A stretch of 64,000 bases of DNA from Mesonia phycicola. GTDB taxonomy: Bacteria; Bacteroidota; Bacteroidia; Flavobacteriales; Flavobacteriaceae. Where the stretch lies: positions 186,001 through 250,000 of the forward strand of contig NZ_FQYY01000001.1 of the NCBI RefSeq assembly GCF_900141885.1, given 5' to 3'. The notes beneath the pieces are model-generated. The model had not been told where the DNA came from. It ran no database searches and saw only the letters and a program-made list of their open reading frames with translations. Made by a program: the position numbers and the translations under genes. Below, in pieces: positions 55,218-63,497 of this stretch (position 1 is the stretch's first letter; the number at the start of each line of letters is the position of its first letter).

Positions 55218-55379
55218 ATGAAAAAATTATTTTTATCACTATTTTTAGTAGGAACTTTAGCTACCACTTTTACAAGTTGTAGAGAAGAAAGCACAGAAGA
55301 TAAAGTAGAAGATGCTGCAAATGATGTAGGAGACGCAGTAGATGATGCTGCAGATGACGTAGAAGATGCTGTAGATTAA
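55218..55379 (+). CDS. Small acidic lipoprotein with 11-residue repeats
   Basis: 53 residues. The signal ends TTFTSC, a lipobox. The mature part is almost only Asp, Glu, Ala and Val in a repeating pattern (VEDAANDVGDAVDDAADDV), which should form an acidic amphipathic helix. A terminator follows 27 nt after the stop. The role may be in envelope stress; it is not known. Confidence 0.75.
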   Translation: MKKLFLSLFLVGTLATTFTSCREESTEDKVEDAANDVGDAVDDAADDVEDAVD

Positions 55380-55406
55380 TCTTCTTCTCAAAAAAATATA
55401 ACTATA

Positions 55407-55436
55407 AAACCTCTTGAGAACATCAAGAGGTTTTTT
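55407..55436 (+). terminator. Intrinsic terminator
   Basis: AAAACCTCTTGA and TCAAGAGGTTTT pair around GAACA and are followed by T. It ends the unit of the two small envelope genes. Confidence 0.85.
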
Positions 55437-55461
55437 ACTTTTAATCTATAAATAATTACTT

Positions 55462-56136
55462 ATGAAAAAAATTCTATCCGCTTTCATTTTAGCCAGCATT
55501 ACTTTTGGTTGTAAAAACTCTTCTGAAAATTCTGAATCAGAAAAAAATAAAACTCCAGAACTTACCGTCTTAGAAAAAGTTGCACAAGCCCACGGTTATG
55601 ATAATTTTAAAAATATTGAGCAACTAACCTATACTTTTAATGTAGATCGAGATACTATTCATTTTGAAAGGTCTTGGCAATGGCAACCTCAAAAAAATCA
55701 AATTAAAATGCTTACTGCACAAGACACGCTAGAATATGTACGTGAAAATATGGACAGCATTCAGCTAAAAGCAAACCAAGCTTTTATAAATGATAAATAT
55801 TGGTTGTTATTTCCTTTTCAGTTAGTTTGGGATCAAGGTTTTCAGCATTCTATAAAAGAAAATATAAAAGCACCTATTAGTGAACAACCGATGACAGAAA
55901 TTACTATTGCATACGATAATAAAGATGGTTACACCCCTGGAGATACTTATAAAGTATATGTGGACAAAGATTTTATAATTAGAGAATGGTCTTACACACC
56001 TTCTGGTAGTAACGAGCCAAGATTAGCTACTACTTGGGAAAAGTACCAAACATTTAACGGACTCAAAATTGCTACAACTCATCAAAACAAAGAAGGAAAT
56101 TTCAAACTATATTTCACCAACATTAAGGCTAAGTAA
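55462..56136 (+). CDS. Lipoprotein, DUF6503-like
   Basis: 224 residues. The signal ends ASITFGC. The mature part starts EKVAQAHGYDNFKNIEQLTY, then FERSWQWQPQKNQIKM and a C-terminal REWSYTPSGSNEPRLATTWE, resembling flavobacterial outer-membrane lipoproteins that carry a lipid-binding-like beta fold. I cannot give a function. It has its own upstream region after a terminator. Confidence 0.65.
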   Translation: MKKILSAFILASITFGCKNSSENSESEKNKTPELTVLEKVAQAHGYDNFKNIEQLTYTFNVDRDTIHFERSWQWQPQKNQIKMLTAQDTLEYVRENMDSIQLKANQAFINDKYWLLFPFQLVWDQGFQHSIKENIKAPISEQPMTEITIAYDNKDGYTPGDTYKVYVDKDFIIREWSYTPSGSNEPRLATTWEKYQTFNGLKIATTHQNKEGNFKLYFTNIKAK

Positions 56137-56179
56137 TTTTTACTGAAATTTTTAAATCACCTGTCTAATTTTAAAATTT

Positions 56180-56213
56180 AACGTCACCCTGAACTCGATT
56201 CAGGGTCACATTA
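56180..56213. repeat. Palindromic repeat upstream of kynU
   Basis: GTCACCCTGAACTCGATTCAGGGTCACATT (56183-56212) is a near-perfect copy of the element. The rest of the 237-nt gap to kynU is AT-rich and includes the -7 box at 56336. Confidence 0.85.
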
Positions 56214-56335
56214 TTAAAGATTAGACAATGTGTTCCATTTAAATAATATTCCTATTTTCTATATTTCATTTCAAAATCCTACAAAACAATCCTTCAAACG
56301 TTTTAATTATTCAAAAACAACTCATTAATTATTGC

Positions 56336-56343
56336 TAAATTTG
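56336..56343 (+). promoter_or_regulatory. Candidate -7 box for the kynurenine operon
   Basis: TAAATTTG matches TAnnTTTG and ends 30 nt before the kynU ATG. No TTTG is seen 19-20 nt upstream. Confidence 0.4.
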
Positions 56344-56373
56344 TAGAAATCACATTTTTCTTAGAACACAAAA

Positions 56374-57645
56374 ATGCAAACAACCCAACATAAAAACACC
56401 CTAGAATTTGCTAGAGAGCAAGACCAAAACGATCCTTTAAAAATCTATAGAAATCAATTTCATATTCCTAAAGATAAAAACGGAGAAGAGCAAGTTTATC
56501 TCTGCGGAAATTCTTTAGGTTTACAACCAAAATTAGTTAAAGATTACATTCAGCAAGAATTAGAAGATTGGAGTAATTTAGGTGTAGAAGGCCATACAGA
56601 AGCAAAAAACCCTTGGATGCCTTACCACGAATTTCTTACTGAAAAAATGGCGAAAATTGTTGGTGCAAAACCATCTGAAGTTGTGATGATGAATACCTTA
56701 AGTGTAAACTTGCATTTAATGATGGTTTCATTTTACCAACCTACTTCAGAGCGCTTCAAGATTATTATTGAAAGTGATGCTTTCCCTTCAGATAAATATG
56801 CGGTAGAATCTCAACTTAAATTTCATGGTTACGACCCTAAAGACGCTTTAATTTTATGGAAACCTCGAGAAGGTGAAGAACTTTGCCATTTTGAAGATTT
56901 AGAAAAAATTATGGAGACCGAAGGTGATCAAGTGGCGCTATTGCTTATCGGTTCAACTAACTATTATACGGGACAATCTTTCCCTTTAAAAAAAATAACA
57001 GAATTAGGTCATCGTCACGGAGCAAAAGTTGGTTTCGACCTTGCTCACGGTGCTGGTAATATTCAGCCTAATTTACACAAAACAGGACCAGATTTTGCCG
57101 TTTGGTGTTCTTACAAATATTTAAACAGCGGTCCGGGGAGCGTTGGCGGCTGCTTTGTACACGAACGTCACGCTAACAATAAAGATTTAAAACGCTTTAC
57201 CGGTTGGTGGGGTCATAACAAGCAAACACGTTTTAATATGCGTCATGAATTTGACGCTATACCTGGAGCAGAAGGTTGGCAATTAAGCAACCCTCCTATT
57301 CTATCGTTAGCAGCAATTAGAGCTTCTTTAGCAATTTTTGAAGAAGCTGGTTTTAAAAATATTAGAGCAAAATCTGTAAAAATCACAAATTACTTAGAGT
57401 ATTTATTAAAAGAAATTGAAGGTGATCAAATTGAAATTATAACACCTCAGAATCCAGAAGAACGCGGTTGCCAACTTTCTATCAAGGTGAAAAATGCTAA
57501 CAAAGCATTGTTTGATAAATTAATGGCTGCCGGAGTAATTGCAGATTGGCGTGAGCCAAATGTAATTAGAGTTGCTCCTGCTCCACTTTACAATTCTTTT
57601 GAAGATGTTTATAAAATGGTTGAACGTTTAAAAGCACTGTTGTAA
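56374..57645 (+). CDS. kynU: Kynureninase
   Basis: 423 residues, PLP enzyme of the aminotransferase V fold. YLCGNSLGLQPK at the start, DLAHGAGNIQP, and WCSYKYLNSGPGSVGGCFVH with the PLP lysine are diagnostic. It cleaves kynurenine or 3-hydroxykynurenine to (3-hydroxy)anthranilate and alanine. Its stop overlaps the kmo start by one base (TAATG). Confidence 0.96.
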   Translation: MQTTQHKNTLEFAREQDQNDPLKIYRNQFHIPKDKNGEEQVYLCGNSLGLQPKLVKDYIQQELEDWSNLGVEGHTEAKNPWMPYHEFLTEKMAKIVGAKPSEVVMMNTLSVNLHLMMVSFYQPTSERFKIIIESDAFPSDKYAVESQLKFHGYDPKDALILWKPREGEELCHFEDLEKIMETEGDQVALLLIGSTNYYTGQSFPLKKITELGHRHGAKVGFDLAHGAGNIQPNLHKTGPDFAVWCSYKYLNSGPGSVGGCFVHERHANNKDLKRFTGWWGHNKQTRFNMRHEFDAIPGAEGWQLSNPPILSLAAIRASLAIFEEAGFKNIRAKSVKITNYLEYLLKEIEGDQIEIITPQNPEERGCQLSIKVKNANKALFDKLMAAGVIADWREPNVIRVAPAPLYNSFEDVYKMVERLKALL

Positions 57646-59036
57646 TGAAAAACAAAGAAAATATTCTCATTATTGGTGCCGGTCTTTGCGGATCTTTATT
57701 GGCTTTACGTATGGCGCAACGCGGTTATCAAGTTCAGCTTATTGAAAAGCGTCCCGATCTAAGAAAGACCGATATTTCTGCAGGAAGATCTATCAACTTG
57801 GCATTCTCAAATCGTGGTATCAAAGCGATGAAACTTGTCGGTTTAGAAAAAAAAGTGTTAGACATTTGTATCCCTATGAATGGCAGAATGATTCATGACG
57901 AACAAGAAAATACATTTCTTTCTCCTTATAGCGGCTTAGAACACGAATACATCAATTCCATTTCTAGAACAGACCTCAACGCTCTTTTGTTAGATGAAGC
58001 CGAAAAAATGGAAAATGTTACCATAACTTTTAACCAAGATTGTCTTTCTGTAAATTCTGAAAAAGGAACAGCTACTTTTAAAGATTACCATTCTAAAGAA
58101 GAAAAAACCATGAATGCCGATCTTATCTTTGGTGCAGATGGTGCAGGATCTTCACTACGAAAAAGCATGATGGAAGATCGTAGCTTTCTATTTAGCTATT
58201 CTCAAGAATATTTACAGCACGGTTATAAAGAATTAACTATTGAAGCTTCCGAAAGTGGAGACTTTCAACTTTATAAAAATGCATTGCATATTTGGCCAAG
58301 AGGAGAAGATATGCTTATTGCGCTTCCTAATTTAGATGGAAGTTTTACCGTAACACTATTTTTAGCTTATGCAGATAGTGATTATTGTTTTAATGATCTT
58401 ACCACGGTAGAAAAAGTAGAAGAATATTTTAAAATAAACTTTCCAGATGCTTTAAAACTCATGCCAAATTTAGGCGAAGAGTTTTTTGAAAATCCTACCG
58501 GCGCATTAGGTACGGTAAAATGTTCTCCTTGGTATAGCCACGGAAAAAGTTTGCTTATGGGAGATGCTGCCCACGCTATTGTTCCTTTTTACGGACAAGG
58601 AATGAATGCTTCTTTTGAAGATGTTGTGGTTTTCGATGAAGCCTTAGAAAAACATACAGGTGATTGGGAAGAAACTTTTAAAGCTTACCAAAAAGCACGT
58701 AAAAAAGATACCGATGCAATTGCAGATTTAGCTATCGATAATTTTCATGAAATGAAAGAGCATACGGCAGCGCCAATTTTTCAGCAAAAAAGAAAATTAG
58801 AAACTGCCTTAGAACAAGAGTTTCCTGCAGAATATGCTTCAAAATACCGATTAGTAACCTTTCAAGAACAAATTGGTTATGCAGAAGCAATGAAAAGAGG
58901 ACGTGCACAAGACAAAGCGATGCTGAGATTAATTTCTGAAGAAAAAATTACAGAAGATTTGACTTTAGCAGAAAAACTGAAATTAGTAAAAGAAGAAACC
59001 AAAGCAATTTTAGAGGAAGATACCGTTGCTTATTAA
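57645..59036 (+). CDS. kmo: Kynurenine 3-monooxygenase
   Basis: 463 residues. The FAD site IIGAGLCGSLLALRMAQRGY opens the protein, followed by RSINLAFSNRGIKAM, DLIFGADGAGSSLRK and GDAAHAIVPFYGQGMNASFED. It adds an OH to kynurenine using NADPH and O2. Eukaryotic-type pathway enzyme, common in flavobacteria. The C-terminal tail is highly charged. Confidence 0.96.
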   Translation: MKNKENILIIGAGLCGSLLALRMAQRGYQVQLIEKRPDLRKTDISAGRSINLAFSNRGIKAMKLVGLEKKVLDICIPMNGRMIHDEQENTFLSPYSGLEHEYINSISRTDLNALLLDEAEKMENVTITFNQDCLSVNSEKGTATFKDYHSKEEKTMNADLIFGADGAGSSLRKSMMEDRSFLFSYSQEYLQHGYKELTIEASESGDFQLYKNALHIWPRGEDMLIALPNLDGSFTVTLFLAYADSDYCFNDLTTVEKVEEYFKINFPDALKLMPNLGEEFFENPTGALGTVKCSPWYSHGKSLLMGDAAHAIVPFYGQGMNASFEDVVVFDEALEKHTGDWEETFKAYQKARKKDTDAIADLAIDNFHEMKEHTAAPIFQQKRKLETALEQEFPAEYASKYRLVTFQEQIGYAEAMKRGRAQDKAMLRLISEEKITEDLTLAEKLKLVKEETKAILEEDTVAY

Positions 59037-59064
59037 GACGATATAACCACTAAACCCGGTAATT

Positions 59065-59130
59065 TTTTCGTCATTCTATGCTTAACACGGAAACTCATCA
59101 CGGTGATAGGTAAAAAATATCAAGATGACT
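59065..59130. repeat. Degenerate repeat in the kmo-hydratase gap
   Basis: CGTCATTCTATGCTTAACACGGAAACTCATCACGG is a diverged copy of the palindrome, with the TCATCACGGTG end kept. No gene here. Confidence 0.5.
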
Positions 59131-59156
59131 GTTTACAAATAATAAACTAAATAAAA

Positions 59157-59918
59157 ATGAATCATCAGGAGATAGCAGAGATTTTAGATCAGGCGGCAAG
59201 CCATGCTAGACCCATATTGCAATTAGCAGACAACCATCAAATAGATATAGAAGCTGCTTACCAAATACAAAACTACTGCATCCAAAAAAGATTGGAGCGC
59301 GGAGAATATATTACTGGCTATAAACTTGGGTTTACTAACCGAGCTAAAATGAAAGAAATGGAAGTACACGATCTTATTTGGGGTGTACTTACTAACAGTA
59401 TGGAAATTTTAAATAATGAAAAAGTAGATACTACACGCTGGATACAACCTCGTGCAGAAACAGAAATTGCTTTTAGAATTTCTAAAGATATAGAAGAGTC
59501 TGTAGGCTTAAAGCACATTACCAATTATATAGATAAAATGGCTCCAGCCATAGAAATTGTAGATAGCCGATATGAGAATTTCAACTTCTCTCTAGAAGAT
59601 GTAATAGCAGACAACTGCTCTGCTTCTGCATATGTGCTTGGAGATTGGATCAATGTAAATGAAGATATTAGTAATTTACCTATTCAATTAAAAATTGGTA
59701 ATAAAACACTAGCAGAAGGCAATACAAATTCGGTACTTTCTAATCCGTTGCAATCGGTGGTAGAATTAAGTAGACTCGCATCTAAAGCTGGAGTAACTAT
59801 AAAAAAAGGACAAATTGTTTTAACTGGCGCAGCAACACCAGCAATTCAATTTTATGCGAATCAAACCATTAATACACAAGTAGAAAAATTAGGAAGCGTA
59901 AGTTTTGAAACGAAATAA
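59157..59918 (+). CDS. 4-oxalocrotonate decarboxylase / 2-oxopentenoate hydratase family
   Basis: 253 residues of the MhpD/DmpH family: GYKLGFTNRAKMKEMEV, PRAETEIAFRISKDI, MAPAIEIVDSRYENF with metal-binding acidic residues, and KKGQIVLTGAATPA. In this cluster the decarboxylase role (2-oxo-3-hexenedioate to 2-oxopent-4-enoate) is more likely than hydration, since it follows aminomuconate deamination. Sequence alone does not separate the two. Confidence 0.85.
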   Translation: MNHQEIAEILDQAASHARPILQLADNHQIDIEAAYQIQNYCIQKRLERGEYITGYKLGFTNRAKMKEMEVHDLIWGVLTNSMEILNNEKVDTTRWIQPRAETEIAFRISKDIEESVGLKHITNYIDKMAPAIEIVDSRYENFNFSLEDVIADNCSASAYVLGDWINVNEDISNLPIQLKIGNKTLAEGNTNSVLSNPLQSVVELSRLASKAGVTIKKGQIVLTGAATPAIQFYANQTINTQVEKLGSVSFETK

Positions 59919-59956
59919 GCTCCTTACTTGTTTTTCAGAGAGAAATAAAAAGAACA

Positions 59957-60015
59957 ATCCTTCCATTAAAAAGGGAAGGTGACTTTTAAGCGAAAGCGAA
60001 AAAAGACGGAAGGGT
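59957..60015. repeat. Second repeat family: CCTTCC hairpin element
   Basis: CCTTCCATTAAAAAGGGAAGG is followed by a smaller hairpin, CTTTTAAGCGAAAGCG, and AAAAAAGACGGAAGGGT. A second, fuller copy is at 60510-60570. It is unrelated to the TCAAGTT palindrome. Confidence 0.75.
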
Positions 60016-60033
60016 AAAAACAAAAAATAAACT

Positions 60034-60465
60034 ATGAGCACAGGAAAAGTAATTGAAGGAAAAGCAACGCCAAGAGGCAAATATCCGCACGTAAAACGCG
60101 TTGGCGATTTTATTTATGTTTCTGGTACAAGTTCTCGCAGACCCGACAATACTTTTGAGGGCGTTGAAGTTGATGAAATGGGTACCACTAATCTTGATAT
60201 TAAAAAACAAACCGCAGCGGTTCTAGAAAATATCGACAGTATTTTACACGAAGAAGGCGCTTCGTTAAAAGATGTGGTCGATGTGACGACTTTTTTAGTT
60301 AACATGAATGATTTTGGAGGTTATAACGAAACCTACGGAAAGTTTTTTGAACCAGAAACTGGCCCAACACGTACTACGGTTGCCGTGCATCAATTACCAC
60401 ATCCGCATTTATTAATCGAGATTAAAGTGATTGCTTACAAAAAACAACAATACGCTACGCATTAA
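60034..60465 (+). CDS. RidA-family protein, probable 2-aminomuconate deaminase
   Basis: 143 residues. [20 protein letters not shown] at the start, [20 protein letters not shown] and a final [15 protein letters not shown] are RidA/YjgF-like, in the longer subgroup used as 2-aminomuconate deaminase in kynurenine-pathway clusters. The neighbours support this over a general imine deaminase. Confidence 0.82.
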   Translation: MSTGKVIEGKATPRGKYPHVKRVGDFIYVSGTSSRRPDNTFEGVEVDEMGTTNLDIKKQTAAVLENIDSILHEEGASLKDVVDVTTFLVNMNDFGGYNETYGKFFEPETGPTRTTVAVHQLPHPHLLIEIKVIAYKKQQYATH

Positions 60466-60790
60466 AAAGCCTCCCCTAACCCCTCCAATGGAGGGGAATT
60501 AAACAAAGTTCCTTCCCTTAGTAAGGGAAGGTGGATTTTTCAACGCAAGTTGAAAAAGACGGAAGGGTTTTATTTACCCATACCTTAAATTTTCTTTTGA
60601 ACCGTCCGCTATCTGATGAGATCTTGACATCGAAGATTCAACGGAGTTAATTAGCTAAATGCTGAAAAACAAACAATATTTACCTTCTGAAGTTAACCAC
60701 TTTGAAAGGTTAATAATTGTCAGTTCGAGCGGAGTCGAGAACTATTTTTATTGAAATACGGTTTCTACTCCACTCAACCTGACCTCTACA
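60466..60790. repeat. Repeat-rich gap between the RidA and aldehyde dehydrogenase genes
   Basis: CTCCCCTAACCCCTCCAATGGAGGGG is followed by the CCTTCC element (60510-60570), then GATGAGATCTTGACATCGAAGATTCAACGGAGTTAATTAG (60616-60655), an inverted copy of the block at 253-300, then TTCGAGCGGAGTCGAGAAC and TCTACTCCACTCAACCTGACC. The 450-nt gap holds no gene. A promoter for the downstream genes may be present but I cannot point to it. Confidence 0.8.
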
Positions 60791-60917
60791 ATAAATTTAT
60801 ACAGCACTAATTCTATTTTAAATTAGAAAAATAATTTTTCTAATTCTATGGAATCATTTTTTAAACATGCGTTATATTTGAGTGGATTTTTTTCAGAATT
60901 CAACAATTTTTCAACTC

Positions 60918-62366
60918 ATGCAACAACTTCAAAATTATATTAACGGAAAGTTTGTTTCTCCTCTTTCTTCAGAATGGATAGATAATTACAATCCATCAAA
61001 CGGAGAGATTTACAGCAAAATTCCGAAAAGTAAACAAGAAGATGTAGAACTTGCTTTTGAAGCTGCTAAAAAAGCTTTTCCGGAGTGGAGCAATACTACC
61101 TTAGAAAAAAGAAGTCAACTACTTTTAAAAATAGCTAATCTTCTTCAGCAAAAATTAGTAGAATTTGCTCAAGCCGAATCTAAAGACAACGGTAAGCCTT
61201 TATCATTAGCACTAAACATAGATATACCAAGAGCTATTAGTAATTTTGAATTTTATGCACACGCACTCACACAATTTGGAAGCGAGGCTCACGAAAGCGT
61301 GGGTAAAAACACAATAAATTTTACCCTACGCAAACCTATTGGTGTGGTGGGGTGTATTTCCCCTTGGAATCTACCACTTTACCTTTTCTCTTGGAAAATC
61401 GCTCCTGCTCTAGCCGCAGGAAATTGCGTAGTTGCCAAACCGAGTGAAATCACACCAATGACGGCTTATTTACTCAGTGAAATTTGTATAGAAGCCGGTT
61501 TACCAAAAGGCGTTTTAAATATTGTTCACGGACTGGGAAATGAAGTTGGGCAAGCTATGGTAGAACATCCGCAAATTAAAGCCATCTCTTTTACCGGCGG
61601 CACCAAAACGGGAGAGCATATTGCTAGGACAGCGGCACCAATGTTTAAAAAATTATCGTTAGAACTAGGCGGTAAAAATCCGAATCTAATTTTTGCCGAT
61701 TGTGATTATGACAAAATGCTGCAAACTACTGTAAAATCATCTTTTGCCAATCAAGGGCAAATCTGTTTATGTGGTTCAAGGATTTTTGTAGAAGAATCGA
61801 TTTACGAAAAATTTAAAAATGATTTTATTGCGGAAACAAAAAAACTAAAGGTTGGTGTTCCTTCGGAAGCGTCTTCAGATTTGGGTGCGGTGGTTTCTGA
61901 AGCGCATATGCAAAAAATCTTAGGATATATTAATCAAGCTGAAAAACAAGATGCTAAAATTCTAACCGGCGGAAAACGTGTAGAGGTAAAAGATTACGAA
62001 AATGGTTATTATTTAGAACCAACGATTATTGAAGTTCAGTCGAATCGTTGTCAACTAAATCAAGAAGAAATATTTGGTCCGGTCGTTACAATTTTACCAT
62101 TTAAAACAGAAGAGCAAGCGCTAGAAATGGCAAACGACGTTCGCTACGGACTTTCGGCTACGGTTTGGACGAGCAATTTAGATCGAGCTATGCGATTAAG
62201 TAACACTTTAGAAGCAGGTATTATTTGGGTAAACACTTGGTTAAATCGCGATTTACGTACACCATTCGGCGGGACGAAAGACAGTGGCGTTGGTCGCGAA
62301 GGAGGCTTTGAAGCTTTGCGCTTTTTTACCGAACCTAAAAATGTGTGTATTCAGTATAAAAATTGA
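60918..62366 (+). CDS. 2-aminomuconate semialdehyde dehydrogenase-type ALDH
   Basis: The start at 60918 (MQQLQNYINGKFVSP) is preferred over 60882, giving 482 residues. The NAD site GVVGCISPWNLPLYLFSWKI, catalytic Glu in LELGGKNPN, and catalytic Cys in NQGQICLCGSRIF are clear, with the C-terminal FGGTKDSGVGREGG. In this cluster it should oxidise 2-aminomuconate-6-semialdehyde to 2-aminomuconate. Very close relatives act on 2-hydroxymuconate semialdehyde, so the substrate is inferred from context. Confidence 0.92.
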   Translation: MQQLQNYINGKFVSPLSSEWIDNYNPSNGEIYSKIPKSKQEDVELAFEAAKKAFPEWSNTTLEKRSQLLLKIANLLQQKLVEFAQAESKDNGKPLSLALNIDIPRAISNFEFYAHALTQFGSEAHESVGKNTINFTLRKPIGVVGCISPWNLPLYLFSWKIAPALAAGNCVVAKPSEITPMTAYLLSEICIEAGLPKGVLNIVHGLGNEVGQAMVEHPQIKAISFTGGTKTGEHIARTAAPMFKKLSLELGGKNPNLIFADCDYDKMLQTTVKSSFANQGQICLCGSRIFVEESIYEKFKNDFIAETKKLKVGVPSEASSDLGAVVSEAHMQKILGYINQAEKQDAKILTGGKRVEVKDYENGYYLEPTIIEVQSNRCQLNQEEIFGPVVTILPFKTEEQALEMANDVRYGLSATVWTSNLDRAMRLSNTLEAGIIWVNTWLNRDLRTPFGGTKDSGVGREGGFEALRFFTEPKNVCIQYKN

Positions 62367-62414
62367 AGTTGAACAATATAAGAAACGAACGTATTCTATA
62401 ATTTTTAAATAATT

Positions 62415-62465
62415 TATCAGCGTCTTTTTGAGCTTGACTCAGAATCTCATTCAGATGGGAAACAA
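62415..62465. repeat. Palindromic repeat, diverged
   Basis: TTTTTGAGCTTGACTCAGAATCTCATTCAG is a diverged copy in the 149-nt gap between the ALDH and SDR genes. Confidence 0.55.
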
Positions 62466-62515
62466 ATTTCGGCTGACTTTTTTAAATAATTATAGATAAG
62501 TAAAATAAAAAAGAA

Positions 62516-63301
62516 ATGAATTTAAATTTAAAAAATAAAAATGCTCTCGTTTGTGGCGCCACTGGCGGAATAGGAAAAGCCTCTGCTTTAGCACTTGCTG
62601 AAGAAGGTGTAAATGTAACACTTGTTGCCAGAAACGAAGATAAATTAAAATCGGTATTAGAAGAATTAGACCAAAATCAAAATCAGAGTCATACTTATTT
62701 GGTAGCTGATTTTTCAAATCCTTCTGAATTAGAAAACAAAATAAAAGAAGCAACCCAATCCAAAGCATATCACATTTTATTGAATAATACGGGAGGACCT
62801 CCGGGTGGGAAAATTTCTGAAGCTAAAACCCAAGAATTTTTAGCAGCATTTAACCAGCACCTTATCTGTAATCATATTTTGGTACAAACTTTATTACCAG
62901 GAATGAAAGAGCGCGGTTACGGCCGAGTAATCAATGTAATTTCTACATCGGTAAAACAACCTTTAGATGGTTTGGGAGTTTCTAACACCATTCGTGGTGC
63001 AGTTGCCAATTGGAGCAAAACTTTGGCTAATGAATTAGGTGAATTTGGTATTACCGTAAACAATATTTTACCAGGTGCAACTGCCACAGGAAGATTAACA
63101 GAAATTATTAAAAATAAAGCCAATAAAACGGGAAAAACGGAAGAAGAAGTTACTCAAGCTATGCAAAGTGCCATTCCTGCAAAAAGATTTGGACAACCAG
63201 AAGAGCTGGCTAATGTGGTAACTTTTTTAGCTAGTGAAGCTGCTGGATATATTAACGGAATTAACGTTCCGGTAGATGGTGGAAGAACAAAAAGTTTGTA
63301 A
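62516..63301 (+). CDS. SDR-family oxidoreductase lacking the usual Tyr-Lys pair
   Basis: 261 residues. The NAD(P) site ALVCGATGGIGKASALALAE and the C-terminal GYINGINVPVDGG are normal for FabG-like SDRs. The catalytic segment reads ISTSVKQPLDGLGVSNTIRG, so the usual YxxxK is replaced by NxxR. A subgroup of SDRs has this change. Its role in the kynurenine cluster is not known. Confidence 0.88.
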   Translation: MNLNLKNKNALVCGATGGIGKASALALAEEGVNVTLVARNEDKLKSVLEELDQNQNQSHTYLVADFSNPSELENKIKEATQSKAYHILLNNTGGPPGGKISEAKTQEFLAAFNQHLICNHILVQTLLPGMKERGYGRVINVISTSVKQPLDGLGVSNTIRGAVANWSKTLANELGEFGITVNNILPGATATGRLTEIIKNKANKTGKTEEEVTQAMQSAIPAKRFGQPEELANVVTFLASEAAGYINGINVPVDGGRTKSL

Positions 63302-63344
63302 TTTCGCTTGCGTGGATCAAGTATGGCACTCAAAACTTTCAAAA

Positions 63345-63432
63345 CAAAACCAGCGTCACACTGAACTCGTTTCAGGGTCTCATCCTTATAAAAAAATTAG
63401 AATGAGATACTGAATCAAGTTCAGCATGACAA
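63345..63432. repeat. Palindromic repeat pair upstream of the ACMSD-like gene
   Basis: GTCACACTGAACTCGTTTCAGGGTCTCATCC (63354-63384) and GATACTGAATCAAGTTCAGCATGAC (63406-63430) are two copies in opposite orientation. No gene in this gap. Confidence 0.8.
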
Positions 63433-63497
63433 AACAGTTTAACCATAGAAATTTCAGATAACTTAAAACACGCCACAAACCAACTAGAAACACAACT

